NCBI RefSeq assembly: GCF_019856455.1
Contig: NZ_CP082205.1
Coordinates: forward strand, 62,001-126,000
From: Streptococcus suis
GTDB taxonomy: Bacteria; Bacillota; Bacilli; Lactobacillales; Streptococcaceae
Direction of reading: 5' to 3'
Length of the DNA stretch: 64,000 bases
In this document: positions 43,782 through 52,749 of the stretch, one piece after another
Numbering within the stretch: position 1 is the first letter of the stretch
Layout: each line of letters begins with the position of its first letter
Notes under the pieces: model-generated
Database searches by the model: none
What the model was told of the DNA's origin: nothing
What the model saw: the letters and a program-made list of their open reading frames with translations, nothing else
Translations under genes and position numbers: made by a program

Positions 43782-44636
43782 ATGCAGACAGTTACACTAC
43801 ACAACGGAGTTGAGATGCCTACAGTTGGATTTGGGGTCTTCCAAATCCCAGATCCAGAAACCTGCCAGCAGGTTGTCGAAGAAGCTATTCGGACAGGTTA
43901 TCGCCTGATTGACACAGCTCAGGCTTATGGAAATGAAGAAGCAGTTGGTCATGCTATTCGCAATGCTGGTATGCCACGAGAAAAACTATTTATTACAACT
44001 AAATTGTGGATTTCAGATATGAGTTACCAAGGAGCCAAAGAAGCTTTCGCGGCCTCTATGGAGAAGTTAGGTTTGGACTATCTGGATCTCTATCTACTCC
44101 ATCAGCCAGTAGGTGATACCTTTGGAGCTTGGCGAGCTTTGGAGGAACTCTATCATGAAGGAAAAATCCGTGCAATTGGTGTGTCCAATTTTAAACCAGA
44201 CCAGATTGCTAACCTATCTCTTTTTAATACTGTGAAGCCGATGGTCAATCAGATTGAACTACATGTGTTCCACCAAAAACCAGAAGAGCGGGCCTATCTG
44301 GCCAGCAAGGGAATTCAAGTTCAGAGTTGGGGAGCCTTTGCAGAAGGGAAATTTGATGTTTTTACCAATCCTGTTTTGACAGCTATTGCTAGCAAATATG
44401 GAAAAACAACTGCTCAGGTCATGCTCCGTTTCCAACTCCAGTCAGGCATTGTTTCTCTATCCAAATCAGCCAAGCCCGAGCGTGTGCGTCAGAATTTTGA
44501 CATCTTTGATTTTGGGCTGACGGAAGAAGACATGGTGGCTATCCAAGCTCTAAATACAGATACGACAGTCTTTGCCGACCACCACCAAGCCCAAACCATT
44601 GAAGCTCTAGCAGGCTATGTAGGGAAGACCTTTTAA
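43782..44636 (+). CDS. Aldo/keto reductase
   Basis: 284 residues, TIM-barrel AKR with the tetrad Asp/Tyr in LIDTAQAYGNEEAVG, Lys in FITTKLWISD and His in YLLHQPVGD, plus SKSAKPERVRQNF for NADPH binding. It reduces aldehydes or ketones with NADPH. It starts 2 bp after the MerR gene, so it is in the same transcript and is the likely target of the regulator in carbonyl stress defence. Confidence 0.88.
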   Translation: MQTVTLHNGVEMPTVGFGVFQIPDPETCQQVVEEAIRTGYRLIDTAQAYGNEEAVGHAIRNAGMPREKLFITTKLWISDMSYQGAKEAFAASMEKLGLDYLDLYLLHQPVGDTFGAWRALEELYHEGKIRAIGVSNFKPDQIANLSLFNTVKPMVNQIELHVFHQKPEERAYLASKGIQVQSWGAFAEGKFDVFTNPVLTAIASKYGKTTAQVMLRFQLQSGIVSLSKSAKPERVRQNFDIFDFGLTEEDMVAIQALNTDTTVFADHHQAQTIEALAGYVGKTF

Positions 44637-44853
44637 GAGTGAGCTTGTTTTTGGCTACAACTGGATTTGACAGGAAGAACCATTTTCCGTTTCACGCTTG
44701 CTCCCTGCGGTCTAGTTTGGCTTGACAATACGCTTTTTTAAGTCACTATTTTCTCGACATGCCTATCTCCACTCTCATCCCGTAGCAAATATTCGCATTC
44801 TCTTTTTATTTGGTGTAGAATGATAGTACCAAAAACAGAAACGGAGAAAAATG

Positions 44854-45168
44854 ATGGTTCAAGTTGTTACAGATGCAAACTTTGAAGTTGAAACACAAGA
44901 AGGCGTAGTCCTTATTGACTTTTGGGCACCATGGTGTGGTCCTTGTCGTATGCAAGCACCAATCTTGGAGCAATTAGCAGATGAAGTGGACGAAGATGAA
45001 TTACGTATTTACAAGATGGATGTTGATGAGAATCCAAACACAGCTCGTCAGTTTGGTATCATGTCTATCCCAACTCTTTTGTTCAAAAAAGATGGACAGG
45101 TTGTGAAACAGGTTGCCGGTGTTCACACCAAAGACCAAATCAAAGCAATCTTGGCAGAGATTGGTTAA
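44854..45168 (+). CDS. trxA: Thioredoxin
   Basis: 104 residues with the redox motif WAPWCGPCRMQAP, the cis-proline segment MSIPTLLFKKDG and the usual thioredoxin length. It reduces disulfides in cytoplasmic proteins and could supply electrons to the MsrAB enzyme encoded nearby. Two consecutive ATGs occur; the second (44854) is 7 bp from GGAG and is the better start, with 44851 as the alternative. Confidence 0.9.
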   Translation: MVQVVTDANFEVETQEGVVLIDFWAPWCGPCRMQAPILEQLADEVDEDELRIYKMDVDENPNTARQFGIMSIPTLLFKKDGQVVKQVAGVHTKDQIKAILAEIG

Positions 45169-45181
45169 TTGAAAATGAAAG

Positions 45182-45210
45182 CAAGTGGTGGATTGACTAC
45201 TTGTTTTTTT
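45182..45210 (+). terminator. Terminator after trxA
   Basis: CAAGTGGT / ACTACTTG stem, followed by seven T residues. Confidence 0.8.
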
Positions 45211-45239
45211 ACAACTGTGAGTCATACAAAGATATCAGA

Positions 45240-45268
45240 TTGTGAAGGTTGGCACAAGATGTTATAAT
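45240..45268 (+). promoter_or_regulatory. Promoter of the AMP-binding gene
   Basis: TTGTGA (45240-45245), a 17-bp spacer and TATAAT (45263-45268). Its position excludes translation from the in-frame ATG at 45242. Confidence 0.75.
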
Positions 45269-45301
45269 AACCTTATCATTGTCATTTTAGAAAGGTTAGA
45301 T

Positions 45302-46831
45302 ATGTCAACTATTAGTTACAAACCATTAAATCTCTATCGTCAGTTTAAAACAGCAGCTCAAGAGTTTCCAAATGTTGCCATTTATTTTGACAAACCCTAC
45401 GCATCCTTCCCTGAATTAGGATTGGAAAATACTTATCAAACAGTTTTTGAAGCTATTCAAAAAAGAGCTGCCCAATTTGCAGCGGCAGGTATTGGCTATG
45501 GGGACAAGGTGGTTCTGTATAAGAGTCCAGCTTTTGACACCTATTTGTTAGCAGTAGCGGTAACGGCATTGGGTGCTGTTCCTGTTATGATTTCCTATCA
45601 TTTGCCATCTTCGAATTTAGATGTGTTTGCGGAGCGATTGGAAAAGTCTTTCATTGTCTACGACCAAGAAACGGAAGAACGTGTAGCAGGAATGACTCGA
45701 ACTGACCTGGCCACAAAGGTATTTTTACCCCAAGTCCTAGTGCAAGAAACAGATACATTTGAAGAAAATCTCCTGCCGGAAGATGTCATTCAGTACATGA
45801 CTCATACTTCAGGAACGACAGGTGTTCCAAAACTAATCTGCCACACGGCACAGACCATGGGCTGGCGAGTAGCTTGGCAACAGACTATTTTTGACAAGAT
45901 GACGGAGAGAGGCTTGCTGGCCTTCCATATCTCCCCTGTTCATTCGCGCTATAATATCGGTGTGTCGTCGGCGATTGGTCTAGGCTTCCCCCTCTACCCG
46001 CTTTCTTCTGCAAGAAAAGATGATGTTGAACGGGCGCTTGCTCTTCATCATCCAAGTGCTCTGGAAACCCATCCTAACAACTTTGTCCAATGGGCAAGAT
46101 TGGCCAAGGAAAAACCAGAGGTCTTTAGTAGCATTCGTTATTACCATTCAACCTTTGATGCTATCAATATTGGTACACTTCGCGCCTTCTTGGAGGCTTC
46201 TAAAGAGCAAGGTCCAGTCTTTATGCAGGTTTATGGTCAAAGTGAATGTGGTCCAATGATTTTACGTTACCATCGCTTGGAAAATCTAGGAACAGTTAGT
46301 GGACGAGATATGGGGATTGGTCTGGAAGGTTACACAGAAGCACGCATCACAGATGCCCAAGGGAATCCTCTCCCAGCTGGAGAAAACGGACATATCCAGT
46401 TCCTGTCAAAAGGCCGTGCCGTGACCTACTACAAAGAAGATGCCCGCTTCCAAGATAATGTGTACGGTGCTTGGTGGGATAGTGGTGACTACGGCTGCAT
46501 GACTCCAGAGGGGACACTTCTTCTAAAAGACCGTCAGGTTGACCTCATTGAGCACATCGACAGCAACCTTGCCTTGGAAGATTTATTGCTGGATAAATTG
46601 GACTTTTTATCAGAAGTCGTGATTATCCGCGATGTCAATGGAGCACCGCAGCCGATTATCGCTTTGGCAGAAGATGCTGAGATGAACTGGGAAGCTTGGT
46701 GGGCCATGGTTGCAGATCTACCACTATTGAAAGAGCCTATCTTGATGGCTTATGACGACATTCCACGAACAGCGACTATGAAGGTTCAACGCCTCAAAAT
46801 GGAAGCAGAAATGAAAGAAAAAAATCTGTAA
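45302..46831 (+). CDS. AMP-binding (ANL superfamily) acyl-activating enzyme
   Basis: 509 residues from MSTISYKPLNLYRQFKTAAQ, behind AAAGG. ANL core motifs: YMTHTSGTTGVPKLICHTAQ (A3), MQVYGQSECGPMI (A5), WWDSGDYGCMTPEG (A7), KDRQVDLIEHID (A8) and PRTATMKVQRLKM with the catalytic Lys (A10). It adenylates a carboxylate with ATP; fatty or other acids are possible. No carrier-protein gene is nearby, so an acyl-CoA ligase-type role is more likely than peptide synthesis. Confidence 0.83.
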   Translation: MSTISYKPLNLYRQFKTAAQEFPNVAIYFDKPYASFPELGLENTYQTVFEAIQKRAAQFAAAGIGYGDKVVLYKSPAFDTYLLAVAVTALGAVPVMISYHLPSSNLDVFAERLEKSFIVYDQETEERVAGMTRTDLATKVFLPQVLVQETDTFEENLLPEDVIQYMTHTSGTTGVPKLICHTAQTMGWRVAWQQTIFDKMTERGLLAFHISPVHSRYNIGVSSAIGLGFPLYPLSSARKDDVERALALHHPSALETHPNNFVQWARLAKEKPEVFSSIRYYHSTFDAINIGTLRAFLEASKEQGPVFMQVYGQSECGPMILRYHRLENLGTVSGRDMGIGLEGYTEARITDAQGNPLPAGENGHIQFLSKGRAVTYYKEDARFQDNVYGAWWDSGDYGCMTPEGTLLLKDRQVDLIEHIDSNLALEDLLLDKLDFLSEVVIIRDVNGAPQPIIALAEDAEMNWEAWWAMVADLPLLKEPILMAYDDIPRTATMKVQRLKMEAEMKEKNL

Positions 46832-46870
46832 GGGTGACGAAACCAAGCTTGCAGATAAGAAGGAGTTCAC

Positions 46871-47809
46871 ATGAAAGAAATTTACCTAGCAGGCGGTTGT
46901 TTCTGGGGGATGGAAGGCTACTTTTCCCAGATTGATGGCATTCTAGACACCAGCGTTGGCTATGCCAATGGACAGGTGGAGACGACCAATTATCAACTCC
47001 TCAAACAAACAGACCACGCAGAGACGCTCTATCTAGCTTATGATGAGACTCGTATCAATTTGCGGGAAATTCTCCTCTACTATTTCCGCGTCATTGATCC
47101 CTTCTCTGTTAATCAGCAGGGACCTGACAAGGGGCGCCAGTATCGGACTGGTATCTATTACACCGATGAAGCTGATTTTCCGACCATCGAGCAAGTCATG
47201 ACGGAGCAGTCCCAGCTCTTTGGCGGACGCCCCCTAGCCGTTGAAGTGGAGCCACTCGCACATTACATCCCCGCTGAAGATTACCATCAGGATTATCTCA
47301 AGAAAAATCCCCAAGGGTACTGCCATATCGATCTTGGGCAGGCAAAAATCCCTCTGATTGATGTTGCAGACTACCAAAAGCCAGACCAGCAAGTCTTAAA
47401 AGACAGCTTGACCGACCTCCAGTATCAAGTTACTCAAGAAGCTGCGACGGAAAGACCCTTCGAAAATGAGTTTTGGAATAGCGACCAAGCTGGCATCTAC
47501 GTCGATATTACGACTGGCGAGCCCCTCTTTCTCTCGACAGACAAATTCGACTCAGGCTGTGGCTGGCCCTCCTTTACCAAACCAATCAGCAAGGAAGTTG
47601 CGACTTATTTCCAAGATCTTTCCCACGGCATGAACCGTATTGAAGTCCGCAGTCGGGCTGGTCATGCTCATCTAGGTCATGTCTTTGATGACGGACCACG
47701 TGATAAAGGCGGTCTCCGTTACTGTATCAACTCAGCAGCCCTTCGTTTCATACCGAGAGAGGAAATGGAAGAAGCAGGATATGGCTTGTTTTTGGATTTG
47801 CTTAAATAA
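46871..47809 (+). CDS. msrAB: Bifunctional methionine sulfoxide reductase MsrAB
   Basis: 312 residues: an N-terminal MsrA domain (catalytic Cys in [15 protein letters not shown]) and a C-terminal MsrB domain ([31 protein letters not shown], with the resolving/catalytic Cys in RYCIN). It repairs S- and R-methionine sulfoxides in proteins. No zinc CXXC pairs are visible in the MsrB part. It starts behind AAGGAG, 40 bp after the previous gene. Confidence 0.92.
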   Translation: MKEIYLAGGCFWGMEGYFSQIDGILDTSVGYANGQVETTNYQLLKQTDHAETLYLAYDETRINLREILLYYFRVIDPFSVNQQGPDKGRQYRTGIYYTDEADFPTIEQVMTEQSQLFGGRPLAVEVEPLAHYIPAEDYHQDYLKKNPQGYCHIDLGQAKIPLIDVADYQKPDQQVLKDSLTDLQYQVTQEAATERPFENEFWNSDQAGIYVDITTGEPLFLSTDKFDSGCGWPSFTKPISKEVATYFQDLSHGMNRIEVRSRAGHAHLGHVFDDGPRDKGGLRYCINSAALRFIPREEMEEAGYGLFLDLLK

Positions 47810-47824
47810 ATTTAGGAACGTAGA

Positions 47825-47853
47825 AAGTCTATTCGCCAAGAATAGGCTTTTTG
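47825..47853 (+). terminator. Terminator after msrAB
   Basis: AGTCTATTC / GAATAGGCT stem with trailing TTTTT. Confidence 0.75.
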
Positions 47854-48041
47854 TGTCGAAATAGTATGTTAGAAAAGATAATTTTGATATAATGATTTAT
47901 ACATAGATAATATTCTAGTTTAAGAAGTGGCTATTTTGCTGTCAATCAACCAGTTAGCTGAGATATTAAAGCGAACTCTTAGCAGAGACATTGGAATTTT
48001 TTCCTAGCCTATTTCTTACATTTTAGAGAATAGGAAGACAG

Positions 48042-50036
48042 GTGATTGTGATGAAAGGAAAATTTGTACTTGTATCGACGATCATTCTAGCCGTCTTTAT
48101 GATTTGGTTGGGGGTTAGCCAAAAGGAGACTATGCTAGTTCATTATTATCCTTCTGTGACTACCTTGTCGATATCTGAGGACGTGACTTACTCAGATGTA
48201 CGACAGCGATTAGAGGAATATTCTCAACAGACGGATAGTGTCATTGCCAGACGAGTGATTGAGCCAAGTACATCAGGCGGACGTACCTTTTCTTATGATA
48301 ATTTTAGTCAATCTCCCCTACCAAGAGGACTAGAGGAATTTCAGTCATCAGAAAAAGTGGAGTCTACACTTTTAACCAAATATTTTATTTTCCAAGGGAA
48401 AGCGACGGTAGAGGAGCTTTGTTCTCTTCTTGTTTCGCTTGGATTTGATGAAGTTCAGATTCGGAAGCCATCGACTATTGCTACTTTACTAGCATTTCTG
48501 ACACAAGGTGGTCAATTCTTAGCCATACTGGTCTTTCTCATTACCTATATGGCTTTGGTCGTGATTGCCAATGTAAGGCAGTTGCGTACAGCAGGTATCC
48601 GTTTGATTGCAGGAGATTCACGTTGGCATTTATTTCTACTATCTCTACAGGAAAATGCGAAAGAGATAGCTCTAACTATCCCATTTGTGGTTCTTCCAGC
48701 AGTTGGACTGGCATGTCTCATTGGATTAGATGGCTATTCTGTCTACTATCTGGTCGCAGCACTAGTGGGCTATCATTTCTTGCTTGGTTTGATTGTCCTT
48801 TTTTTCGCTACTACATTTACCTTGGCCATTCGGACCTATCACTTTTTACCCTTGTTAAAAGGGAAGATGCCCCTGCAAGGGATCCTGACCATTATGGTTA
48901 TGGGACAAATGCTGGCTCTACTGGTGGTGTCATTGGGTGTGGCTCAAACCGTCTATTATTCAGGGATTTGGCAGGAATACCAAGTAGGTGCCCAGCAGTG
49001 GGAGAATGAAGGGGATTACTATAGTTTAGCTTGGAACATTTCTGCGGATGGTCGCTCAGGACTAAATTCGCCTGAAAATTGGTATCCTTTACTAAAGCAA
49101 GCTTTGGAGGAAGACGGCGCGCTCTTTGTTAAAAGTAATTTGAATGCCTATTTAATGGGCTCCCAACTGGAAGATGGGACACGCCTTGACAGCTACCATC
49201 CAGCAGGCAACACCCTCTACGTTAGTCCAAATTATTTGCAGATACAGGATGTAAACTTAGCAGAAGGAGAAGTGGCGCTCCCTTTACAAGAAGGAGAATT
49301 TCAACTTCTGTTGCCTGAAAAATTGCGCCCTGAAAGCGATAGGTATCTCCATCTTTACCAAGATTATATCAATCGTATAGTTAGACCTGCTAATCAAGCA
49401 CGCTCAGCTACCATTAAGGGAAAAGTTGCCTATCTAAAAGATGGGCAGAAGCAGTTTATCTACAATCATCGTTCTGGTCAACATGTGCAATACCTGACAG
49501 ACCCTATTTTAGTTGTGCTGGCACCGTCAAGTCTGGGAAAAGAATCTGCTGACTTTTGGTTGAATGAAGTAGATAGCAGTATCTTATTTAAAAATAGAGA
49601 TAAACTTTTGCGCGAATTGAAGGCAAGAAATCTGTTTCAGTTTGTCAATGAAGTGAAAAGTAGTTCCTCCCTCTTTACGGAACTTTTAGATCGTATTCGG
49701 ATAGAGACCATTTCAACATCTATGGGTGCTATTTTAGGGATTGTGACATCAATTATCCTGTTTAATACCATGAATCTTCTATACTTTGAAGAATTTAAAC
49801 GTGAGATTTTCATCAAGGAAATTGCAGGGATGGATTTTTGGGGCATTCATCAGAAATACCTAACGTTCCAACTACTTTCCCTCTTGTTAGCTCTTGGAGC
49901 AAGCATGGTAGTAACAGGTCACATTTTCATAAGTAGTATCAGTTTTGCCTTGTTTATAATCAATGCCCTCTACTTATTGAGGTGGCAGGCGAGGAAAGAA
50001 GGAGCTTGGAATATCCGTATTTTGAAAGGAGCCTAG
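48042..50036 (+). CDS. Bacteriocin-associated integral membrane protein (DUF1430 type)
   Basis: 664 residues: an N-terminal membrane anchor, helices at about 150-310, a large extracellular-type region (about 320-560) and a C-terminal helix block. It matches the membrane subunits paired with lactococcin-972-type ABC ATPases. The start is GTG 48042, with ATG 48051 as the alternative. The ATPase gene follows with a 1-bp gap. No small precursor gene for a lactococcin-972-like peptide is visible upstream (47854-48041), so the cargo or role is open. Confidence 0.78.
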   Translation: MIVMKGKFVLVSTIILAVFMIWLGVSQKETMLVHYYPSVTTLSISEDVTYSDVRQRLEEYSQQTDSVIARRVIEPSTSGGRTFSYDNFSQSPLPRGLEEFQSSEKVESTLLTKYFIFQGKATVEELCSLLVSLGFDEVQIRKPSTIATLLAFLTQGGQFLAILVFLITYMALVVIANVRQLRTAGIRLIAGDSRWHLFLLSLQENAKEIALTIPFVVLPAVGLACLIGLDGYSVYYLVAALVGYHFLLGLIVLFFATTFTLAIRTYHFLPLLKGKMPLQGILTIMVMGQMLALLVVSLGVAQTVYYSGIWQEYQVGAQQWENEGDYYSLAWNISADGRSGLNSPENWYPLLKQALEEDGALFVKSNLNAYLMGSQLEDGTRLDSYHPAGNTLYVSPNYLQIQDVNLAEGEVALPLQEGEFQLLLPEKLRPESDRYLHLYQDYINRIVRPANQARSATIKGKVAYLKDGQKQFIYNHRSGQHVQYLTDPILVVLAPSSLGKESADFWLNEVDSSILFKNRDKLLRELKARNLFQFVNEVKSSSSLFTELLDRIRIETISTSMGAILGIVTSIILFNTMNLLYFEEFKREIFIKEIAGMDFWGIHQKYLTFQLLSLLLALGASMVVTGHIFISSISFALFIINALYLLRWQARKEGAWNIRILKGA

Positions 50037-50037
50037 T

Positions 50038-50670
50038 ATGTTTTCTATCCAATCAATTCAAAAGAAATTTGGGAAGCGCAGCTTGTTTTCTGATGTAACG
50101 CTAGACTTGCAGGCTGGAAAGGTCTATGCCTTGATAGGTGCCAGTGGTAGTGGAAAAACGACCTTGCTGAATATTTTAGCCAAGTTGGAGTCCTATGATG
50201 CAGGTGACATTCTCTACAAGAGAAAGGAATTGAAAAAGTTGAAGCCCCATCTCTTTTTTAGGGAGGAATTAGGCTATCTCTTTCAGAATTTTGGTCTTTT
50301 AGAAAGTCAGACAATCAAAGAAAATCTGGATTTGGGACTGATTGGTCAGAAATTGTCCAAAGACGAAAGGAAATCGAGGCAGGAAGCGGCACTTGATGCA
50401 GTTGGTCTGTCTTATCTGGATCTGTTCCAGCCTATCTATGAACTCTCAGGAGGGGAAGCCCAGCGGGTAGCTCTTGCTAAAGTCATTCTGAAAAATCCGC
50501 CATTGATTTTGGCAGATGAGCCGACGGCTGCCTTGGATCCTAAGAGCTCCCAAGAAATTATGGATATTTTGTTATCCTTGAAGAGCCCAGATCGGCTAAT
50601 TGTGATTGCGACCCATAATCCTTTGATTTGGGAGCGAGCAGACCTTATCATAAAAATGGAAGACTTGTAA
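50038..50670 (+). CDS. ABC transporter ATP-binding protein (bacteriocin-export type)
   Basis: 210 residues with Walker A LIGASGSGKTTLLNIL, the Q-loop YLFQNFGLLESQT, signature ELSGGEAQRVALAKVI, Walker B LILADEPTAALDPKS and switch His in VIATHNPLIW. It energises the DUF1430-type membrane partner. It belongs to the small MacB/LolD-like ATPases; MacB-like mechanotransmission or export of a peptide are both possible. Confidence 0.87.
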   Translation: MFSIQSIQKKFGKRSLFSDVTLDLQAGKVYALIGASGSGKTTLLNILAKLESYDAGDILYKRKELKKLKPHLFFREELGYLFQNFGLLESQTIKENLDLGLIGQKLSKDERKSRQEAALDAVGLSYLDLFQPIYELSGGEAQRVALAKVILKNPPLILADEPTAALDPKSSQEIMDILLSLKSPDRLIVIATHNPLIWERADLIIKMEDL

Positions 50671-50676
50671 AAATTC

Positions 50677-50780
50677 ATACTCTTCGAAAATCAAAATTAT
50701 CCGTTGTCAACTTACCTTGATGAACTCCAGTTCTATCTTCGGCTTCGTTTCCTAGGCTACTTTTGATTTTCATTGAGTAT
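50677..50780. repeat. RUP-like miniature element (full copy)
   Basis: 104 bp from ATACTCTTCGAAAATCAAAA to TTTTGATTTTCATTGAGTAT, with inverted ends close to those of the IS630 element at 13259-14361. It sits between the ABC gene and the riboswitch. Confidence 0.8.
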
Positions 50781-50888
50781 CAGAAAATATTCTTGATTTT
50801 TTCGTGAAATTAGATTAAAATAAAACTAGATAAAACTGAATAACCGGTTGATATTGGGTAGAAGGGAAACTGACTGTTCAATGGACGG

Positions 50889-50981
50889 AACTCTGGAGAG
50901 ACCATTTTGGCACCGAAGGGGCAAGGTAGTTCTGCTTGGAAAAGTGGACCTACTGAAACTCTCAGGTAAAAGGACAGAGCG
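50889..50981 (+). promoter_or_regulatory. Glycine riboswitch (single aptamer)
   Basis: CTCTGGAGAGACC (50891-50903), CACCGAAGGGGCAA (50911-50924) and AAACTCTCAGGTAAAAGGAC with AGAG (to 50979) are the conserved glycine aptamer elements; P1 pairs CTCTG with CAGAG. A terminator follows at 51021. Only one complete aptamer is visible; the segment before it lacks a second CACCGAAGGGG core. It controls the downstream amino-acid symporter. Confidence 0.92.
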
Positions 50982-51020
50982 TTGAAAAATAGGCTTTTTC
51001 TATATTTTCACGTTGATTCT

Positions 51021-51050
51021 AGAGGTTGAAGTGTTCAGCCTCTTTTTGTT
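51021..51050 (+). terminator. Riboswitch expression-platform terminator
   Basis: AGAGGTTGAA / TTCAGCCTCT stem and a TTTTTG tail, between the aptamer and the symporter start. Confidence 0.8.
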
Positions 51051-51092
51051 TTTCCGGCAGCTTTATCGGATTAGAAACGCTTAGGAGGAACT

Positions 51093-52427
51093 ATGTTAGA
51101 ACTATTTAAGGCTATCAACAATCTTGTTTGGGGACCGCCCCTCTTGTTACTATTGGTCGGAACGGGTGTCTATTTCACCCTTCGTTTGGGAGTATTTCAG
51201 ATTGGCAAATTGCCGACGGCTTTTTGTCTGATTTTCTCCAGCGACCAGTCTGGTCAGGGAGATGTGTCCAGCTTTGCGGCCCTTTGTACAGCTTTGGCAG
51301 CGACAGTTGGTACAGGAAATATTGTCGGAGTTGCGACAGCTATTACTACAGGTGGTCCTGGGGCTCTTTTTTGGATGTGGGTTGCGGCCTTTTTCGGGAT
51401 GGCAACCAAGTATGCGGAAGGATTTTTAGCCATTAAATACCGTACCAAGGATGCCAATGGGCAAGCAGCTGGTGGACCCATGCATTATATCACCTTGGGG
51501 ATGGGGCAAAAGTGGAAGCCTTTGGCAATTTTCTTTGCTATTTCAGGTGTTTTAGTGGCTCTCTTGGGAATGGGGACATTTTCACAGGTTAATTCGATTG
51601 CCTCTTCTATGTCTGCTAGCTTTGGTCTGGCTCCCCAGTTGGTCAGCATTGTGACAGCTATTTCAATTGCTTTCTTTATCTTTGGGGGAATTGAAAAAAT
51701 TTCGGATGTTTCAACCAAAATCGTTCCTTTCATGGCGATTTTATACATTTTGGCAAGTTTGATAGTCTTGGTAGTTCACTGGAATGAACTGCTGCCGACA
51801 CTTGGTTTGGTTCTGAAATCTGCCTTCTCACCTGGAGCAGCAGTAGGTGGCTTTGTAGGGGCAACTGTAAAAGAAGCAATCCAACGTGGTATTGCGCGTG
51901 GAGTGTTTTCAAATGAATCTGGTCTAGGTTCGGCGCCTATTGCTGCTGCGGCAGCCAAGTCTGATAATCCAGTTGAGCAGGGCTTGATTTCTATGACGGG
52001 TACCTTTATCGATACGATTATTATCTGTACCTTAACAGGTTTGACAATCTTGGTGACAGGTCAGTGGTCTGTCGAAGGATTGGAAGGAGCTCCTCTGACA
52101 CAGGCAGCTTTTGCAACAGTTTTTGGCAATACAGGATCTATTGCCTTGACGATTAGTTTGGTACTTTTTGCTTTTACAACTATTCTTGGATGGTCTTACT
52201 ATGGTGAACGCTGTATCGAATTCCTCTTTGGCACCCAGTCTATCTTGCCTTACCGTCTGGTCTTTGTAACCATGGTTGCTCTTGGTGGCTTCCTCAAGCT
52301 GGACTTGATTTGGACCATCGCTGATATTGTAAATGGTCTCATGGCACTACCAAACTTGATCGCCTTACTAGCTCTCTCTCCTGTTATCATCAAGGAGACA
52401 CGCCAGTATTTTGCAAAGAAGAAATAA
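51093..52427 (+). CDS. AGCS-family alanine/glycine:cation symporter
   Basis: 444 residues, about ten helices, with AGCS signatures (LAATVGTGNIVGVATAITTG, GGPMHYITLGMG, GIARGVFSNESGLGSAPIAA, WSYYGERCIEFLFG). It takes up alanine and/or glycine with sodium. The glycine riboswitch upstream makes glycine the likely substrate, with uptake tuned to intracellular glycine. It starts behind AGGAGG. Confidence 0.9.
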   Translation: MLELFKAINNLVWGPPLLLLLVGTGVYFTLRLGVFQIGKLPTAFCLIFSSDQSGQGDVSSFAALCTALAATVGTGNIVGVATAITTGGPGALFWMWVAAFFGMATKYAEGFLAIKYRTKDANGQAAGGPMHYITLGMGQKWKPLAIFFAISGVLVALLGMGTFSQVNSIASSMSASFGLAPQLVSIVTAISIAFFIFGGIEKISDVSTKIVPFMAILYILASLIVLVVHWNELLPTLGLVLKSAFSPGAAVGGFVGATVKEAIQRGIARGVFSNESGLGSAPIAAAAAKSDNPVEQGLISMTGTFIDTIIICTLTGLTILVTGQWSVEGLEGAPLTQAAFATVFGNTGSIALTISLVLFAFTTILGWSYYGERCIEFLFGTQSILPYRLVFVTMVALGGFLKLDLIWTIADIVNGLMALPNLIALLALSPVIIKETRQYFAKKK

Positions 52428-52572
52428 GATGAGACTGGGCAAAAAGACCAACCTCGCTTCTCAGGGTTCGTGTCAACATCTCAGCGCAGTGGTTGATTGG
52501 CAGATTTGTTCGTGTTTTACACTCCAAATCTGACCTAATCAACTGTGCGGGGGCGGGAAGACGAACTCTTTT
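52428..52572. repeat. Left part of a dispersed repeat split by IS110 copy C
   Basis: GTTCGTGTCAACATCTCAGC and GCAGTGGTTGATTGG match 16146-16188. Long-range arms, GCAGTGGTTGATT against AATCAACTGTGC, and inner AGATTTG / CAAATCT form a hairpin. The sequence ends GAACTCTTTT at the IS boundary and resumes GACCAGTCGAG after it (54199). Confidence 0.7.
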
Positions 52573-52749
52573 TTCTACCATTTGTCAAGTCCATCAAGGT
52601 ATTTGATGAAAAATATGTTAAGTTCAGTAGTCAAAATAAGGAAATTATTTTATTTTGGACTAAAGTTTAGTGTAAAAAGTGTATACAAAAGCAACACCTT
52701 ATGTTGAAATTTTTTGATAAGGTGTTACAATGATAGAGCATAAACAGTT

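Noticed and set aside
45242..45301. Upstream ATG for the AMP-binding gene
   Set aside because: It overlaps the -35/-10 promoter elements; ATG 45302 follows AAAGG.
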